A stretch of 64,000 nt of DNA. Source: Rhytidiadelphus loreus. Taxonomy: Eukaryota > Streptophyta > Bryopsida > Hypnales > Hylocomiaceae. Within the stretch, counting starts at the first letter, position 1, and each line of letters begins with the position of its first letter. The notes beneath the pieces were generated by a model. That model searched no databases and was not told the origin of the DNA. It worked only from the letters and a program-made list of their open reading frames with translations. Positions 1 through 12,052 of this stretch are shown piece after piece. A program made the position numbers and the translations under genes. Where the stretch lies: NCBI GenBank assembly GCA_947034895.1, contig OX344761.1, positions 35,352,863 through 35,416,862 on the forward strand. The letters run 5' to 3'.

Positions 1-170
1 CAACACTTTACATTACCTAGGGCCGGAGTGATGAATTGGAATTCGGCCCCAGAATTCGGCCTCAACCCCTTTACATTATCTAGGGCCGAAGTGGTGATTT
101 GGGGCCGGATTGTGGGCCAAATTGGAAGCAAATCGGGCCGGCCTTCCATCCAGCTCCAGGCCGTGTATTA
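1..170. repeat. GC-rich direct repeat at window edge
   Basis: Two similar copies of a segment with the core CTTTACATTAYCTAGGGCCG lie at about 5-34 and 68-97, a period of about 63 bp, followed by GGGCCGG-rich sequence. The composition contrasts with the AT-rich DNA after 180. It looks like the edge of a repeat that starts outside the window. I cannot assign the family. Confidence 0.4.
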
Positions 171-179
171 GGTGTATAT

Positions 180-3100
180 ACCCGCCCTTAGATAATAATT
201 TAAAATTTTTTTAATTTTAAATATAAGACACCTTACATTTAACACTAATCCACTTTAACCCATGAAGGACTAGATTCATTGCTAAATGGTCAAACATTAT
301 GTCTTAGCTAAATTTAGCCTATTAAATTGTGTTCAAATATCAATCATGTATTATTAATAAATGAAACTACGAATTGTCTATCATTGTAAAAAATTATCAT
401 TGTTACAATTTTATAGCAAAAGTGAAAGCAAATAAGTAAAAATAGCAAAAATAGTCCTATCAATTTGAAGTTTTTTGAAAAGGTACAAAGAGCAATAGAA
501 ATTAGTATAAATTTTTTTCCATTGATTATTTTATATTTTACGCCAGAAACACCCTAAGTAAAGACCTTCAGTGAAAATGTACTATCAAACTAACTTTATT
601 GGTTTGTATAATTAACATATCAAATTTTAAATATTTTTGTAAATGAAAGAATGTACTTTCTACAGATATTGGTTTTTTTAGAAGTTTAGAGGGAAAAATC
701 ATATCATTGTGATTTTATTAACTAAAAGGTGGAAATAAAATTATATCAATTACAAAATATATTAGAACAATCTAGTATTTTTACCATAAATGAAGGTTAG
801 AATGAGAAACATAATTTTTTAATTTAAATTAAAAAATATTTATAAAAGAAAAATATATATGAATGAAAAACACACAATATTGTGCTATTTGGATTTTAAC
901 ATGTAGAGCTTGCAATTGCAATGATTTTTTGAATTTATCAATTTTTTTTCACAATTTCAATATGAAATATAAAGAGATCTTGTTTATCCTCATTTTCTTA
1001 GATAGAATCAAGTACCAAGAATAGTTGTATTCGAAGTTATAATCAAGGTTGACCAAGGCACATCTACTTTGGGGATGCTTGGGTCTTTAGGGGTTAAAAT
1101 GAACATTAGTTGAAAAGCAAACTAGTGCTATTGAGATAGAATGTACATCTAAGAGAGTAATTCTTTTTATAAGAAATAAATTGTCAAACTTCAAGAAAAG
1201 CTAGGATATTATTTTCATAGACTAACAAGATTATATTCTTCTCATTATCAAAAACAACCTTAATCCTTAGATATTGTTCAATCCTCTTTCATCAAAGGCT
1301 TTAGAAAAAAGTCATTGTAATATCAAAGGAAAACAAAATTATGATACATTAACATGATTTCTACATACATACCCTCCATATCCAAGGTGTTATTGTCTCC
1401 CATGCAAAGATGCACTCCATCAAAGCCATAGGTTTCCAAATGCAATTTTGCCACGTATTCACAATTTGGAATGTAGAAGTTGCCCAACTACATTTGTATG
1501 AAGAAAAGAGGTTGTAGTGAAATACGAGGCACTTGCAAATTATAAAGTATGCTTAAACCTTTAGGGTCTAAGGCACCCCTTGTGAAAGTGAAATCACTCT
1601 TCTAAAAGCCGGTCTATAGTGTACAAAATCAAATAAATTGGACTTTGTCCCAATTTGGGGTTGTGAACTTATTATGTTAATTATCAGAGGTGGGGGCATA
1701 TGAATTTGTAGACCAATGGAATTTTTTGCGAGATTCAGATTTCATCATGATTCACTTAGATTCCTTTCCTATGGGATCAGTTGTTAGGATTCCAGTCATA
1801 AAACTTAATTCTATTGACGCTCCATTCATTACCTCGATGCCATCGATCACATCCCAATCTCTACAACATAGAACACAAAATACACATTAGAATGCAAAGG
1901 TGATTGTTCAATCTTGAATTCCTTCAAATTAACAAGAGAAAGCATGAGGACAAGCCTCCCCTCACTAGCTTTATAGAAAGCAAAGGGGTAGATGCAAGAA
2001 ACACCGAACGATTTAGGGAGCGTTCTGCCAAACTATGTTTTTTCTGCCCAGTACTCCTAGTACTCGTGGTACTACAAAATGGAGCAATCTCAGCTGTTGA
2101 TCCGAAAAATCAATGGCCAACAGTACTTTTGAGTACTTAATAATATTGAAACAGTACTTTTTGAAAAAAATGACAGTTTGTCACAAAAAGTAGATAAAAT
2201 TAAGTATAAATTAATAATAATTAGAAAATCATGAATAAAAAACCCCTAAAAATTGGCCATTTGTAAAGACTTGATAGTGATTACATTTCACCAAAAACTA
2301 AAAGTTGAAACCATCATGAATGTTTGGAGCACTATGGGCAAGGGACCCCTATTTGCATGCATGTTGAGGACAAAGAATTTTGTTTTTTTGAATGCCCTTC
2401 TATTGTGGCAATAGCCCACAACAATCCTAGACGTACATCATTATTTTTGGATACTCCACAGTACTAAAAAACCCTAAAACGCAAAATGTGACAAATTAGG
2501 TAAATTACAATTTAATTAAAGAATTTTTTTTCAAATTTTTTCAAAAATAAGGAATCTGAGGACTTCTAAGTTAGCCATCTCCAATAAAAATTTCAAGTAC
2601 ATGGACTTCATTTCCCAAAAGATATGGCGAATGGCATCTCCGTCATTCCAATTGTGACGCAAAATAGTACCAGTGTTTCTTGCATTCACCCAAATAAACC
2701 TTGATAAGTGCTAGTATAACTGCCACTCCCAAGTCTATGTGTCATTAAGTAGTGCATTACAACAAAGTTGTAACACTACCCCCTCTCCTTTGTGGTCCCA
2801 CTACTTTGGGGTGTCAAATGTGGAAATCCTTGACTACTTGTGGAGCATTCCACAAATTTGCCATTGGTTCCCACAAATGTTGTTTCGGTTCATATCCTTC
2901 CCATGGCACTAAATATTGGAGTTTCTTTCGTCAACCTCTTATCCTAAAATCTAGTATTTTATGAACTTCCCACTCGATATCCCCTTCAAGTGTGACAATT
3001 AGTGGCGGTGATTTTTAACGGTGCCCTATGATTGTATTTTAAGGATATGGTTCCACAAAAGATACATGGAATATATCGTGAATTTGAAGTGATTTAGGTA
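180..3100. other. AT-rich intergenic DNA with old repeats
   Basis: No convincing gene. The short open frames at 1690-1890, 1904-2140 and 2752-2964 lack any recognisable domain and sit in AT-rich repeat sequence. A possible degenerate TTAA-flanked element spans about 259-1093: its right end, TTTAGGGG followed by TTAA, matches the family seen later in the window, while its left end is poor. About 2000-2620 is an inverted diverged copy of about 17440-18420. Confidence 0.5.
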
Positions 3101-3107
3101 AGTTCAA

Positions 3108-4057
3108 TCAATATACCAAAGTTGAAAGTTTAGCTATTATAGAAAATGGGCCCAAAAATCTCGAAGCCAACTTTTTGGACAGCATTGTGGTAGCAATGTT
3201 GTGGTGCAAGAGGATTTTATCACCCACGGTCTTTATTAGTATTTTCACCTCTTTATGTATTTCTTGTAATTGTCGATGTTGTTGGTGTGGTGAATGATAA
3301 TGCGGGATTCTACCCATAAGTAGCATAGAATGGTGAATACCATGTGGTCAAATGGAACCATCGTTATAAGCAAATTTGGCGATAGGGAGAAGGTTTGACC
3401 AGTCATCTTGTCTTTTAGTTGTGAACATAAAAATTGCTCCAATATTTGGTTGGCTCTCTCTATTTGCCCATCTAACTGTGGATGAAATGTCATTGTTGGA
3501 GACAACTGAATTCGAAGTAGTTCATACAATGTTTTATAAACTTTGATACAAAGATGGTGCCACAGTTGGATATTATTTCGTCTAGCGTTCCATGATGCTT
3601 CTAGACATGATGTACAATTGTAAATATAACGTAGCTATGCCATTAGAATCAATTGTTTCATTGGTTGGAATAAAATGCACCAATTTTTATTTATTTTTTA
3701 TCAACTACTGCCATAATTGCATCGTATCATTTATTTTTTGGCAATTTTACAATGAAATCATTTGTGACTCATTTCCATGGGGACTTGGCTGCTGGGATTG
3801 GTTGTAATAACCAATATTGGCCATGATGTGTAGGTTTGGATCGTTGACATAAATCACATCCATCTACACACTGGTGGACATAACGGCGCATAGTTGGCCA
3901 ATAGAATGTTCTTGCCACAAGATCCAACATCTTGGATTTTGAAATAAATAAATAAATTTGCTTCATTGGGGATAACTATAAGCCCATGTTCTTTTTCATA
4001 GGAAAAACGCACTATAATAGGCTTGGGTATGTAGGAGTTAAGATGATTCAAAGCCAA
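3108..4057 (-). pseudogene. Decayed Ty3/gypsy retrotransposon integrase
   Basis: Reading the minus strand from about 3966 down, three broken frames give successive parts of a Ty3/gypsy integrase. The first part (3966-3769) has the zinc-binding segment, with TFYWPTMRRYVHQCV followed by CDLCQRSK, the CxxC half of the HHCC finger. The second (3529-3245) has the core-domain segment TFHPQLDGQIERANQILEQF, corresponding to the usual YHPQTDGQTERVN block. The third (3326-3108) resembles the C-terminal linker, with KVGD-like and LGPFSIIAKL segments. Stops and frameshifts separate the parts, and the core between 3530 and 3768 is only faintly readable. The 3854-4057 frame may be the end of the upstream RNase H region. 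No LTRs or protease/RT could be delimited, so this is an old internal fragment and cannot be active. Confidence 0.8.
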
Positions 4058-6018
4058 AAAATCTAGTCGAGTAAGGTAAAAAGAAAATTCTTTTTTTTAG
4101 TTTAAATGTAAATATTTTGCAATCTATATAGTCAAAGTTTTTTATATTTCTTCCAAACATTTATACACTAGTTTAGTTCAAAATCCTATAGTTATATATG
4201 CAAAAATAAATAAATTTTAAAGTTTTTTGCACTTTGCAATAGATATGGTAGTTTTGAGTGTTTTTTTGATGGAAAAAGGTTTTGGGATAGTAGAAGAGAT
4301 TTCAAGCAAGGGGAAGGCCATTTTAGACTTGTTGCCCTTGTGAGTTGTGAACTAGAGGTACGTTGGCAAAATATAAAATAATTCAGAACTAATTAAAAAT
4401 TATTAAAAATTAATTTTTAAAAAACAAATTTTAAAACAAATTTTTAAAATAAATATTATTATAATAATTTTAAAATGATTCAATATTATTATTTGACGTG
4501 GCTGAAGTCGGCCACGTCAGACTTTGTATGTGGCCGAGTTCCCACAATCGGGAACTCATGGCCTTCCAAAGGAGTTGAATTTCATCTAATGCTTGAAGGT
4601 TTAAAGATGGAAAAAAATTATAGAATTTTTGTTTTGTACATTCTCAACTAGATTTTTGAATATAATATAAAATTAATTCCTTAGTTAGTGAAAGTCAAGT
4701 TTTTTTCTTTAAAAGTTTCAAAGTTGGAACTTCACCTTTTGAATTGAACTTCAAACGTATTTCAAGCTCCTTTTTATATTCGACAAGCATTCGAGATCCA
4801 ACCTAGTCCATTTGGCATTTGAAGGAATTGAATTTCGCAGGCCATATCAATGGAAGGCTATGTTGAGAAGATTTTGAGTTCCCAAAGTATTCCTAAGGTA
4901 GAGGCACGGTACTAGTACTTGATCATTTAAGCGATTTTGCATCAGATACTAAGTATTATGAGGTGGTGGAAATTTTTCCCATGTAAAACATATGGGGATT
5001 GCAAATTTTTCATATATTTGTTCCCAAATTGAAATTATTGTGAATTTTGAGAGCCCAAAAGTACTCATGACCCATAGCCAATGTTTAGAGTCTTCCAATT
5101 TCAATCATTCAAGAACTACTTTCCTACTCACTACTTTCTACTTTCTTGCTCTTTACTTGAGGACATGTCTCATGACCTTATTAGTTCCAACCTTGAAAAG
5201 GCCAAAAAAACACATTCAAAGCTTTGGTTGGAAATCTATTCCAACCTTGATTGGAAATAAGGTAAACCTGCCTATGACAAGCAGAATGAGTGTTTTGCTC
5301 TGTTGTAATTGGCAAAAAAATTCAGATTTTTTTCCATACAAAGACAATTGTGAGAAATGAAGAGAGCAATTGAATTTTTTTTTTGACAAAGTATGAATTT
5401 TTCATGAATTTTTGTAGTGTGGTGTTTAGTTGGCCCCAAAGAGTTTGTAGACTATCCCAAAATTAGCAAAAAGTGTATGCATGATGGTCATCCTACCACC
5501 AAAAGTAACCACAATGTTTCCTAAAATGGCTACAACATTTCCTAACATGGCCACAATGTGAAGGAGTAAAAAATCACTTGCTTTGATGAATTTACACTTA
5601 AAAAGTAGAACTTCCTACTGTAGTCATCAATAACTCCATCACCATCCTCCAAGGCATTGATTTTGGTCACTAATGAATCTAATGAAGTTATAATTTCATT
5701 TATTAGTAAAAAGTTGTCATGGATTGATATTAAATTGTAATGGGTGGTTTTTTAGGTGTCTACGTTAGGCGGATTGTCTGTCATGGGCTGGTTTACCTTA
5801 GTGCATCCTATAGGTTGGGTATCGGGTGTGGTTGACAAATGATGCTTCTAAGGTAGTCTGCTCTTAAAGCAACCATTTAAGCCTATGTAACTCATCATTG
5901 GCTATAATAGATATTTCAAGCAACCTGTCACCCTTTCCTAAATAGGGATCGCATTTAGAACATGGTTGCTGGGACTAACATGCAAAATTTGTTGGCGGTG
6001 GCTGGACTTTCCAATAGG
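4058..6018. other. Intergenic DNA with a dispersed repeat copy
   Basis: No gene. About 4860-5900 carries a dispersed repeat: 4950-5300 is similar in direct orientation to about 51650-52160 (shared stretches include TTCAAGAACTACTTTCCT), and 5371-5570 is similar in inverted orientation to about 55270-55420. The open frame at 4992-5360 lies inside this repeat and shows no known domain. 4380-4560 is an AT-rich stretch followed by a short GC-richer piece. Confidence 0.5.
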
Positions 6019-6436
6019 GGTAGTCACACCTTTTTCACTTGGCATTTGGAGAATGGAAACATGGCAGCTTGGAGTTGGCTTCATGTTCATAGAATATACT
6101 TAGTTGGATATATCTTCTGCATTCCTAGTCTTCACCTCCAGAGGTGAAGATTGGGAGTGCGGAAGATATATCCAACTAAAAATATTTCTTTGTGCTCTAT
6201 ATTTTTACCTTTAATTATTGCTTTACCTTTGTTGTTGTCGATTTCCCTCCAGCTTTACGTCTAATCGTAGGTTTAGGTAAGTTGCTTCTCCACTTTTTTC
6301 ATTCTCCACTCTCAACACATCTTTTAGGGGTGTCACACCTTCTTCAATCACCACGGCTTCCCATTGGCTCCTCCAAACCCTCACCAACTTCTCATTCTCC
6401 AATCTCAAAGTGCAAAGTGAAGAAGGTGTGACTACC
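6019..6436. mobile_element. Fold-back/MITE-like element upstream of fibrillin
   Basis: The ends are inverted repeats: GGTAGTCACACC at 6019-6030, continuing with imperfect matches to about 6060, pairs with GGTGTGACTACC at 6425-6436. A third copy of the TCACACCTTCTTCA motif sits near 6340. A 39-bp stem hairpin (6100-6179) is nested inside. No target duplication was evident. The element ends about 330 bp before the fibrillin start codon, so it may lie in the promoter or 5' leader. Long open frames here, such as the minus frame 6669-6223, run across the inverted repeats and show no domain. Confidence 0.5.
6100..6179 (+). repeat. 39-bp-stem hairpin with only G.U-type mismatches
   Basis: Arms 6100-6138 and 6141-6179 are inverted copies with a 2-nt loop. 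They differ at four places. In every case the plus-strand RNA would form a G.U wobble (three U opposite G, one G opposite U), while a minus-strand RNA would have A.C mismatches. This fits either plus-strand C-to-T change or a folded plus-strand transcript. Confidence 0.8.
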
Positions 6437-6766
6437 ACGAAGTCCGGTGACACGACAGCGACGCGACGAGGAACCCTGCGACGACGTGGCGTCGCCGTGG
6501 GCCAGTATCCCTGCCGCACGGCTCCGACGAAGAAGCGGTCATGCAGCCTCCCGAGGAGAAAATCAATGAGCTCCCTTCGTGCTTTCTCGCTTTTCCCGAA
6601 TGACTTGTTGTCTTCGCTCTGCAGCGCACAATCTTCGTTGCAATGTGCGCCAGAGCTCACTGACTTCACTTAGCGCAGCCTTCACGGTCGCTTCTCTAGA
6701 AGTTTGCATTCAGGAGGAGACTGGGGGAACTTACCTGATTTTGGTATACGTGGAATTGGTCGAGTG

Positions 6767-9094
6767 ATGGCTGCAATGGCAATGGCCATGGCGGCGACCT
6801 CCACGCGAGTGATGGCCTCGCAGCAGTTCGCTTTGAACCCCAGGGCGCACCAAGGCGCGGACCGGACGAGCAGTGTGTCGGCTAATTGCAGGAGTCGGAC
6901 GCGACCTGGGGTGGTGGCTGTGAAGCCAATGCTCTGGGAAGCTGCGCCGCGAGACTTTGGACGGCGGAGCTCTGTTCTCGTCGCTGCCGTAGGAGGCGAG
7001 ATTGAGTATGTGTTTCGGTCTTATCTCTTGGGGCACGCATTGTGTGATTTTTGCATTTGTGGTTTAGTTTTCGGTAGAGATTAGGGGTGGAACCTAGCCT
7101 CTGCTCCCTTTCTTCCTGCATTGACGGTCTGCGAACGAATTCACTTCACCGTCTATTCAATTTCTGTTAAACGCACTAAATGTTTTCTATCTCAATTTTG
7201 ACTAGAGAAGATTTTTCTTTACTTCTTTTTATTGAGGACTAGGAAGAGAAGGAAGTTTATTTTGGGTTGAAATTTTAATTTTGATCGGTAAATGTGATAT
7301 AAAACTATAAGTGTGTCTCGCAATAATTGAAAGGAAGGGTTTTAGCTTTGAACTTGGTATTTAGGGCTTTGAGTCCATCTATGTGCCGCTGGCGTATCAG
7401 TGACATGGAAACCATACGCTTTGAGATGTGCTCGATTGTGTTAAAATGCCTCGTGTGGTGAAAGAAGATGAGTTGCAGTGCTTGTCCTATTGATTGGTCT
7501 CACGAAATTGTACGTTTCTCCAGAGGTGAGGAGGGAGAGAAAATTGGAGGTGAGGAGCCCGATATCGCAGGTATTTTGAATTCGGCTGACGGTGAAGAAG
7601 AGGTTGCGGTTCTTTTGGAGCCCCCGGCAGGCTCCATTGACGAAGGCTACGTGGAAGCTCTCAATGATGGTACCTTGGATGCGGCAGGGTCCGAGGAACA
7701 GTATGAAACTGGTGAGGATGTGGAAGATCTGAAGCAGCAGCTCATTGATACTCTTTATGGTACGCAGAGGGGTTTACGAGCCAGCAGTGACTCCCGTGCT
7801 GAGATTGTTGAGCTCATCTCGCAACTGGAAGCGAAGAATCCTACCCCTGCTCCTAACGAAGCCCTAAATCTCTTGGATGGAAAGTGGATTTTGGCGTACG
7901 TCGTCTTCCCTATACCAAAAGAGATGGCGTACATGAAGCATACTTTAGTTTTAGAATTGTGAAAGTTTTTGGAATATACATGTTTGCAAGAAGATTTCAA
8001 AATGTGGCGTCAATTTAATCTGGTGTCATTGCAACTCATGCTTTCTCTGCTGGTGTGACAGGTATACCTCGTACTCTGAGCTTTATCCATTGTTGGCTGC
8101 GGGAAATTTGCCATTGGTGACGGTTGGTGAGATTTCACAGATCATAAATACCCGGGCACTCACTGTGGAAAACAATGTGTCGTTCGAAGGACCTTTGAGT
8201 TCAACATCTTTCAGCGCCTCTGCTTCCTTTGAAATTCGTAGTCCAAAGCGGGTTCAGGTATTACATACGTTTTTTTTCTAATTGCATGTAATGCAGATAT
8301 TTAGTTTTCACCAAGCTTAACGTTGCCATTTTCTGATTGAGACAAAGATAGGTTTTTCTGTGGTTTAGGGTTTCCTCAGGAATAGCTGGAAGTGAAGCTT
8401 TACCATTTTGGAACTACCTCTTAACGAACAGATTGGTAGTACCTCTGTTTTTTCTCTAATTTTCTACTTGCCTGAGATTACGAAGGTAGATATACCGTAA
8501 ATGGAGTCTCGAATGTATCGAGACTGTACATTCTAAGATTAAAATGTATCTCTACGATATGTGTGCTATGGCTTTCTAGAAGATAATCAACACGTCCTGT
8601 AGAGGTACGTTCTTGCCCTAGAATTTACCTTGGGGGCACATTTTGGCCTACTTGGGTACACTGTCCGATTAAAGTGCTGCTACCTTAGCAGAATTAGGAA
8701 ACATTTGGTTTCGTGAAAAATTAGTGTCAAGTAGTTATGCGTATACATTGGTAGTTAATTGGTTTGATTTGAGTGTTTGCAGGTGAAATTTGAGGAGGGA
8801 GTCATTGGGGCTCCGAAGCTGACGGAGTCCATTGGGGTTCCTGCAAGCGTGGATGTATTTGGGAAGAATATCGACTTGACGCCCGCTCGGGGATTGTTGC
8901 AACCTCTCCAAGAGGTTGCAACAGCAGTAGCTAGAACTCTCTCTGGCCAACCGCCGTTGAAGTTCCCAATCCAAACAGACCGGGCGCAGTCCTGGTTGTT
9001 GACCACCTTTCTTGATGAAGACATTCGGATTTCACGCGGGGATGGTGGCAGCCTGTTCGTCCTACTTAGAGAAGGGAGTCCATTACTCTATTGA
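6767..9094 (+). CDS. FBN1/2: Plastid lipid-associated protein (fibrillin, PAP domain)
   Basis: Four exons inferred from GT-AG sites and phase: 6767-7005, 7524-7895, 8062-8257, 8783-9094, giving 372 residues. Fibrillins are lipocalin-like proteins that coat plastoglobules and bind lipids in chloroplasts. Residues 1 to about 75 look like a transit peptide ([15 protein letters not shown], rich in Ala/Ser/Arg, few acids). Residues 80-148 are an acidic spacer. The PAP domain runs from about 149 ([15 protein letters not shown]) through [35 protein letters not shown] and [10 protein letters not shown] to the C-terminal [20 protein letters not shown]. Exon 1 was joined to exon 2 at the GTATGT donor because the phase (2+1) then fits; an upstream in-frame ATG at 6704 would precede the transit peptide and is less likely. 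The acidic spacer and length of about 370 residues resemble the FBN1/FBN2 group, by memory of the family rather than alignment. No disruption is seen, so it is probably functional. The start codon and first junction are the least certain parts. Confidence 0.93.
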
Positions 9095-10186
9095 GCAGCG
9101 CATTGCAATTGCTAGTAGGTTTGGTGGCAGTAACTGCTCGTCTTCTACAAGGTGGAAACGAATGAGCACTCGTTCTCACTAATTCTTTCTGTGGATGGAG
9201 CAACGTATTGGTGCACTTGATACAGACACGCTTCATCCGTGTATATTCGTGGCGAATGTCAATTGAGATTAGTTAGACTAGCATTGTAACGTGACATTTT
9301 GTGCAGATGTAATGTAATACCTTCTCTTTGGGGTTTGGCCCATTAGAGGGAGGTAATTGTTGTGAAGCTCATTTATTGTTTTCACAATTCCTTTTTTTTA
9401 TCTGCTCATGAATGTGCTCCTCTTTTCATCTGGGTGATATTCCTGAACTGTAACAAGCAGAATTATCCGAAGCGAGAGTCAGAGCTCTACGACCAAGTTG
9501 AATTCTTCGGCCCCTTACCTTTCTGATGTGAATCTGGATTCTTATAGCCTGCACGTTCTGCAGGACTTCTTAAATCAAAGGTATTTGAAAGGTAACCTGT
9601 CTTCCGCCCCTGAATCGTGAGTCATGCTCTGAAAAGGCAAGGAAGACCGGATTTCAAAAATTGATTTGGTTTGCTAGTTCGTGTGCTGGTGTTGCATGGA
9701 GTCGCGAAGTGGCTATGCAGTACCAAACTCACCTACAGGCCCTTGTTTTGGTGCTAAAGTGCAGTTTGGTCTCCTTACCTTATTTTTAGATGAGACTTAG
9801 AATGAGACAATGTCCTTGATTTCTAGTTGCCATCCCCTACTATTCTGGACCCTTTTCAAATACCTCTATTGCGAGTTAGAAATTGTTGGGCCACAAATAT
9901 ACCATGGTTTGCAAAATCTTCAAATTTTAAAGTTTTTTTCCATATAATGTGTTGTCTACGATTGATCACAGTTTAGATACCTGAGCATTAAATGCTTGTG
10001 TATGCAAATTGACAAGTGACTTGACTTGATTATTGTATAATTACCTTCTGATTGGAGTGGATATTTTATGAAAGTATTTACACATGTCAATGTATTTGTG
10101 TGCACTAATGTTACGCTAGCCGTCATCTCTCACTATTTCTTAAAGGAATGTTCTCTCCTGAGAAAGAAATGTAATAGAAGAATGTA
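9095..10186. other. Fibrillin 3' flank, no gene seen
   Basis: This holds the presumed 3' UTR, with AATGTAATGTAATAC near 9309, and then unassigned DNA. A short open stretch near 9460-9620 has fairly coding-like composition but no start codon and no recognisable domain, so it is not called. Confidence 0.45.
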
Positions 10187-10592
10187 AGGTAATATGCTCT
10201 AAAAGTAACCATTTAAAGACTGGTCCATCTTTTTCATAGGTTTTCATGAAAAAAAATATTTTTAGATCATTTTTCAAGAAAGAAAAATAGATGTGGAACC
10301 TAACACAAGTGGTTTTGCATTTTTTCAAGTATTTTTGAATTACTTACAATTTTTCAAGGATTTGGAGCATAGGCACCTATTTGTGACCATAGGTCTCCCC
10401 AAATCCATTCACTTGCAACTTGTAAAGAGATGTGAGGAAATCAAAAACAATGATTGGCTCTTGCAATAGAAAAACAATTTTTCCTCAATTCATTCAATTG
10501 CTAAAGTGATTCGTCTAAGGATTACCTCATCTCCATTCTCTAGCTAAAAATAGAAGCAATTTGAAGAGGGGCACTTTTAGAGCATACTACCT
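10187..10592. mobile_element. MITE with TA target duplication
   Basis: Terminal inverted repeats start AGGTARTATGCTCTAAAAGT at 10187 and, reverse-complemented, at 10592. They are flanked by TA at 10185-10186 and 10593-10594. At 406 bp with no coding capacity and a TA target site, it fits a Tc1/mariner-type MITE, but the TIR is not the Stowaway consensus. Confidence 0.75.
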
Positions 10593-10604
10593 TATACTTG
10601 TGTG

Positions 10605-10919
10605 GGCAATTTCGTCAAAATGGCGGTATTCCATGTGCTATTTTCAGCCCGCCTGGTCTAAACTATGAAAGTGATATCTAGGACAGGTATAGATTTGAGA
10701 AATCTTTGAATTGTATAGATTTTTAAAAATTAGGTCAAATACACATTTCAAAATGCACGATCTGAATTACGAAAGTGACATCTATGATAGATATAGATTC
10801 CATAAATCTAGTTATGTTATAGATTTCAGACATCTATGATAGTTGTACATTTCAGACCACCTAGTTTGAACCATAAAACTGCCAAAATAGCGGAATGGCG
10901 CCATTTTAACGAAATTGCC
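10605..10919. mobile_element. MITE with GGCAATTTCGTYAAAATGGC ends
   Basis: Left end at 10605 and right end at 10919 are inverted copies of GGCAATTTCGTYAAAATGGC. The interior has repeated GAAAGTGAYATCTA-type subrepeats. It lies 12 bp after the preceding MITE. Similar ends occur at 13919-14086 inside the first B3 gene, and a fragment occurs near 23624. Confidence 0.7.
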
Positions 10920-12052
10920 TGTTTGTATAGATGCTACAAGGCAAGTGCGACAAGTACAGGGGATAGAAGTTAGTCATCAAATTGTCATGCGTGTACTTGA
11001 TAATTGATTGTATTTTGGGCGACAGTTAGAGTTGGCTTACCTTCGCAAAAGAAGGTGAAAAAGCCACATCTTCTTTTAGAATGTGGAAGTATACTAACCC
11101 TACAGTTTTTTACAGTGATTGTACATGATGGAAGTTTAGTCATCTTCTCAACTAATTTAGTTCAAATGGATTAACTTGGTGTTGGACATGAGACATATCG
11201 AAGCTCTCAACGCAAACTATCAACCGAACAATAAAACACGGTGGTGATGGAGAAATTATAATTTGCATAATTATGTGTGCATTCATGGGCCTGATTTGAT
11301 ATGTAAGGTAGAACAGTGCATCCATCAATATTGTAAGCTTGACATCTGAGAAGAAAATGTCCAATTGATAATCTCGAAGTTCAACTTAAACCCTTCTCGT
11401 GTCTTATTTCAACATGGCAATGTTCCCACACATACTGTAGGTACAACGAAGATGCTTCTCTATACTCTATGTTGATGTCTCTAAAGTACCATTACCTTCA
11501 AACCAATGTTTGTCCAATTTCAGTTCAGCACGGTGAGCATGACAGACCAGGAGTTCCATCGAATTTTGGGGACATGCCCCTATATGAGGATATTGCCTTC
11601 TTCTTGCTTCGAAGGTATGCGAATGTTTATTCTGACAAGGCAGGGTGGTTCATTGCAGCTAACTACGTTATGCTGAGGAAATTGGTGCACTTGAAGTGGA
11701 CCTGTAACTAAGAGTGTTGCAACTGTACGATGATCTTCCAGAAAATAAATGAGGGAATTCGTGTCATAACATCAAACCATTTGCTGACTTGGCATGAAAA
11801 ACTTCATAAATGCTGGCTTTACCGTTGCAGTTATTGATTCATCCTCAACAGCTTGTCATGGTGGCGGCTGTATCAACTATTCCTAGCTATTCCAGTGCTT
11901 GCATCCACTCATCCATTTGGTTTCTCAGAATTGTTTTTCTGGCTTCTTTTTCTGTTTTCGCTAGAAATCGACACGAAGCTCGAGCAAATTGTGACATTTC
12001 AATACCAGTCTGCAGGCAACTACGACGCTTGCTGCACGTTTCAAGTGCCGCC
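10920..12052. other. 5' flank of first B3 gene
   Basis: No recognised gene. A 243-bp open frame at 11469-11711 includes a segment (about 11525-11611) flanked by a plausible acceptor (CCAATTTCAG) and donor (GTATGC), so it could be a 5' UTR exon or part of an unknown gene. Its peptide matches no family I know. A plausible acceptor (GTCTGCAG) at about 12008-12015 suggests an intron in the 5' UTR of the B3 gene. Confidence 0.35.

Noticed and set aside
259..1093. Full TTAA-flanked element
   Set aside because: The right end fits but the left end (CCCATGAAGGAC) matches poorly and no interior similarity was convincing, so it is noted only within the region entry.
4992..5360. 122-codon frame as a gene
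   Set aside because: It lies in a dispersed repeat with a diverged copy near 51.7-52.2 kb in which the frame is not kept.
6223..6669. 148-codon minus-strand frame upstream of fibrillin
   Set aside because: It crosses the inverted repeats of a fold-back element, shows no known domain and is matched by equally long frames on the other strand, as expected in GC-rich DNA.
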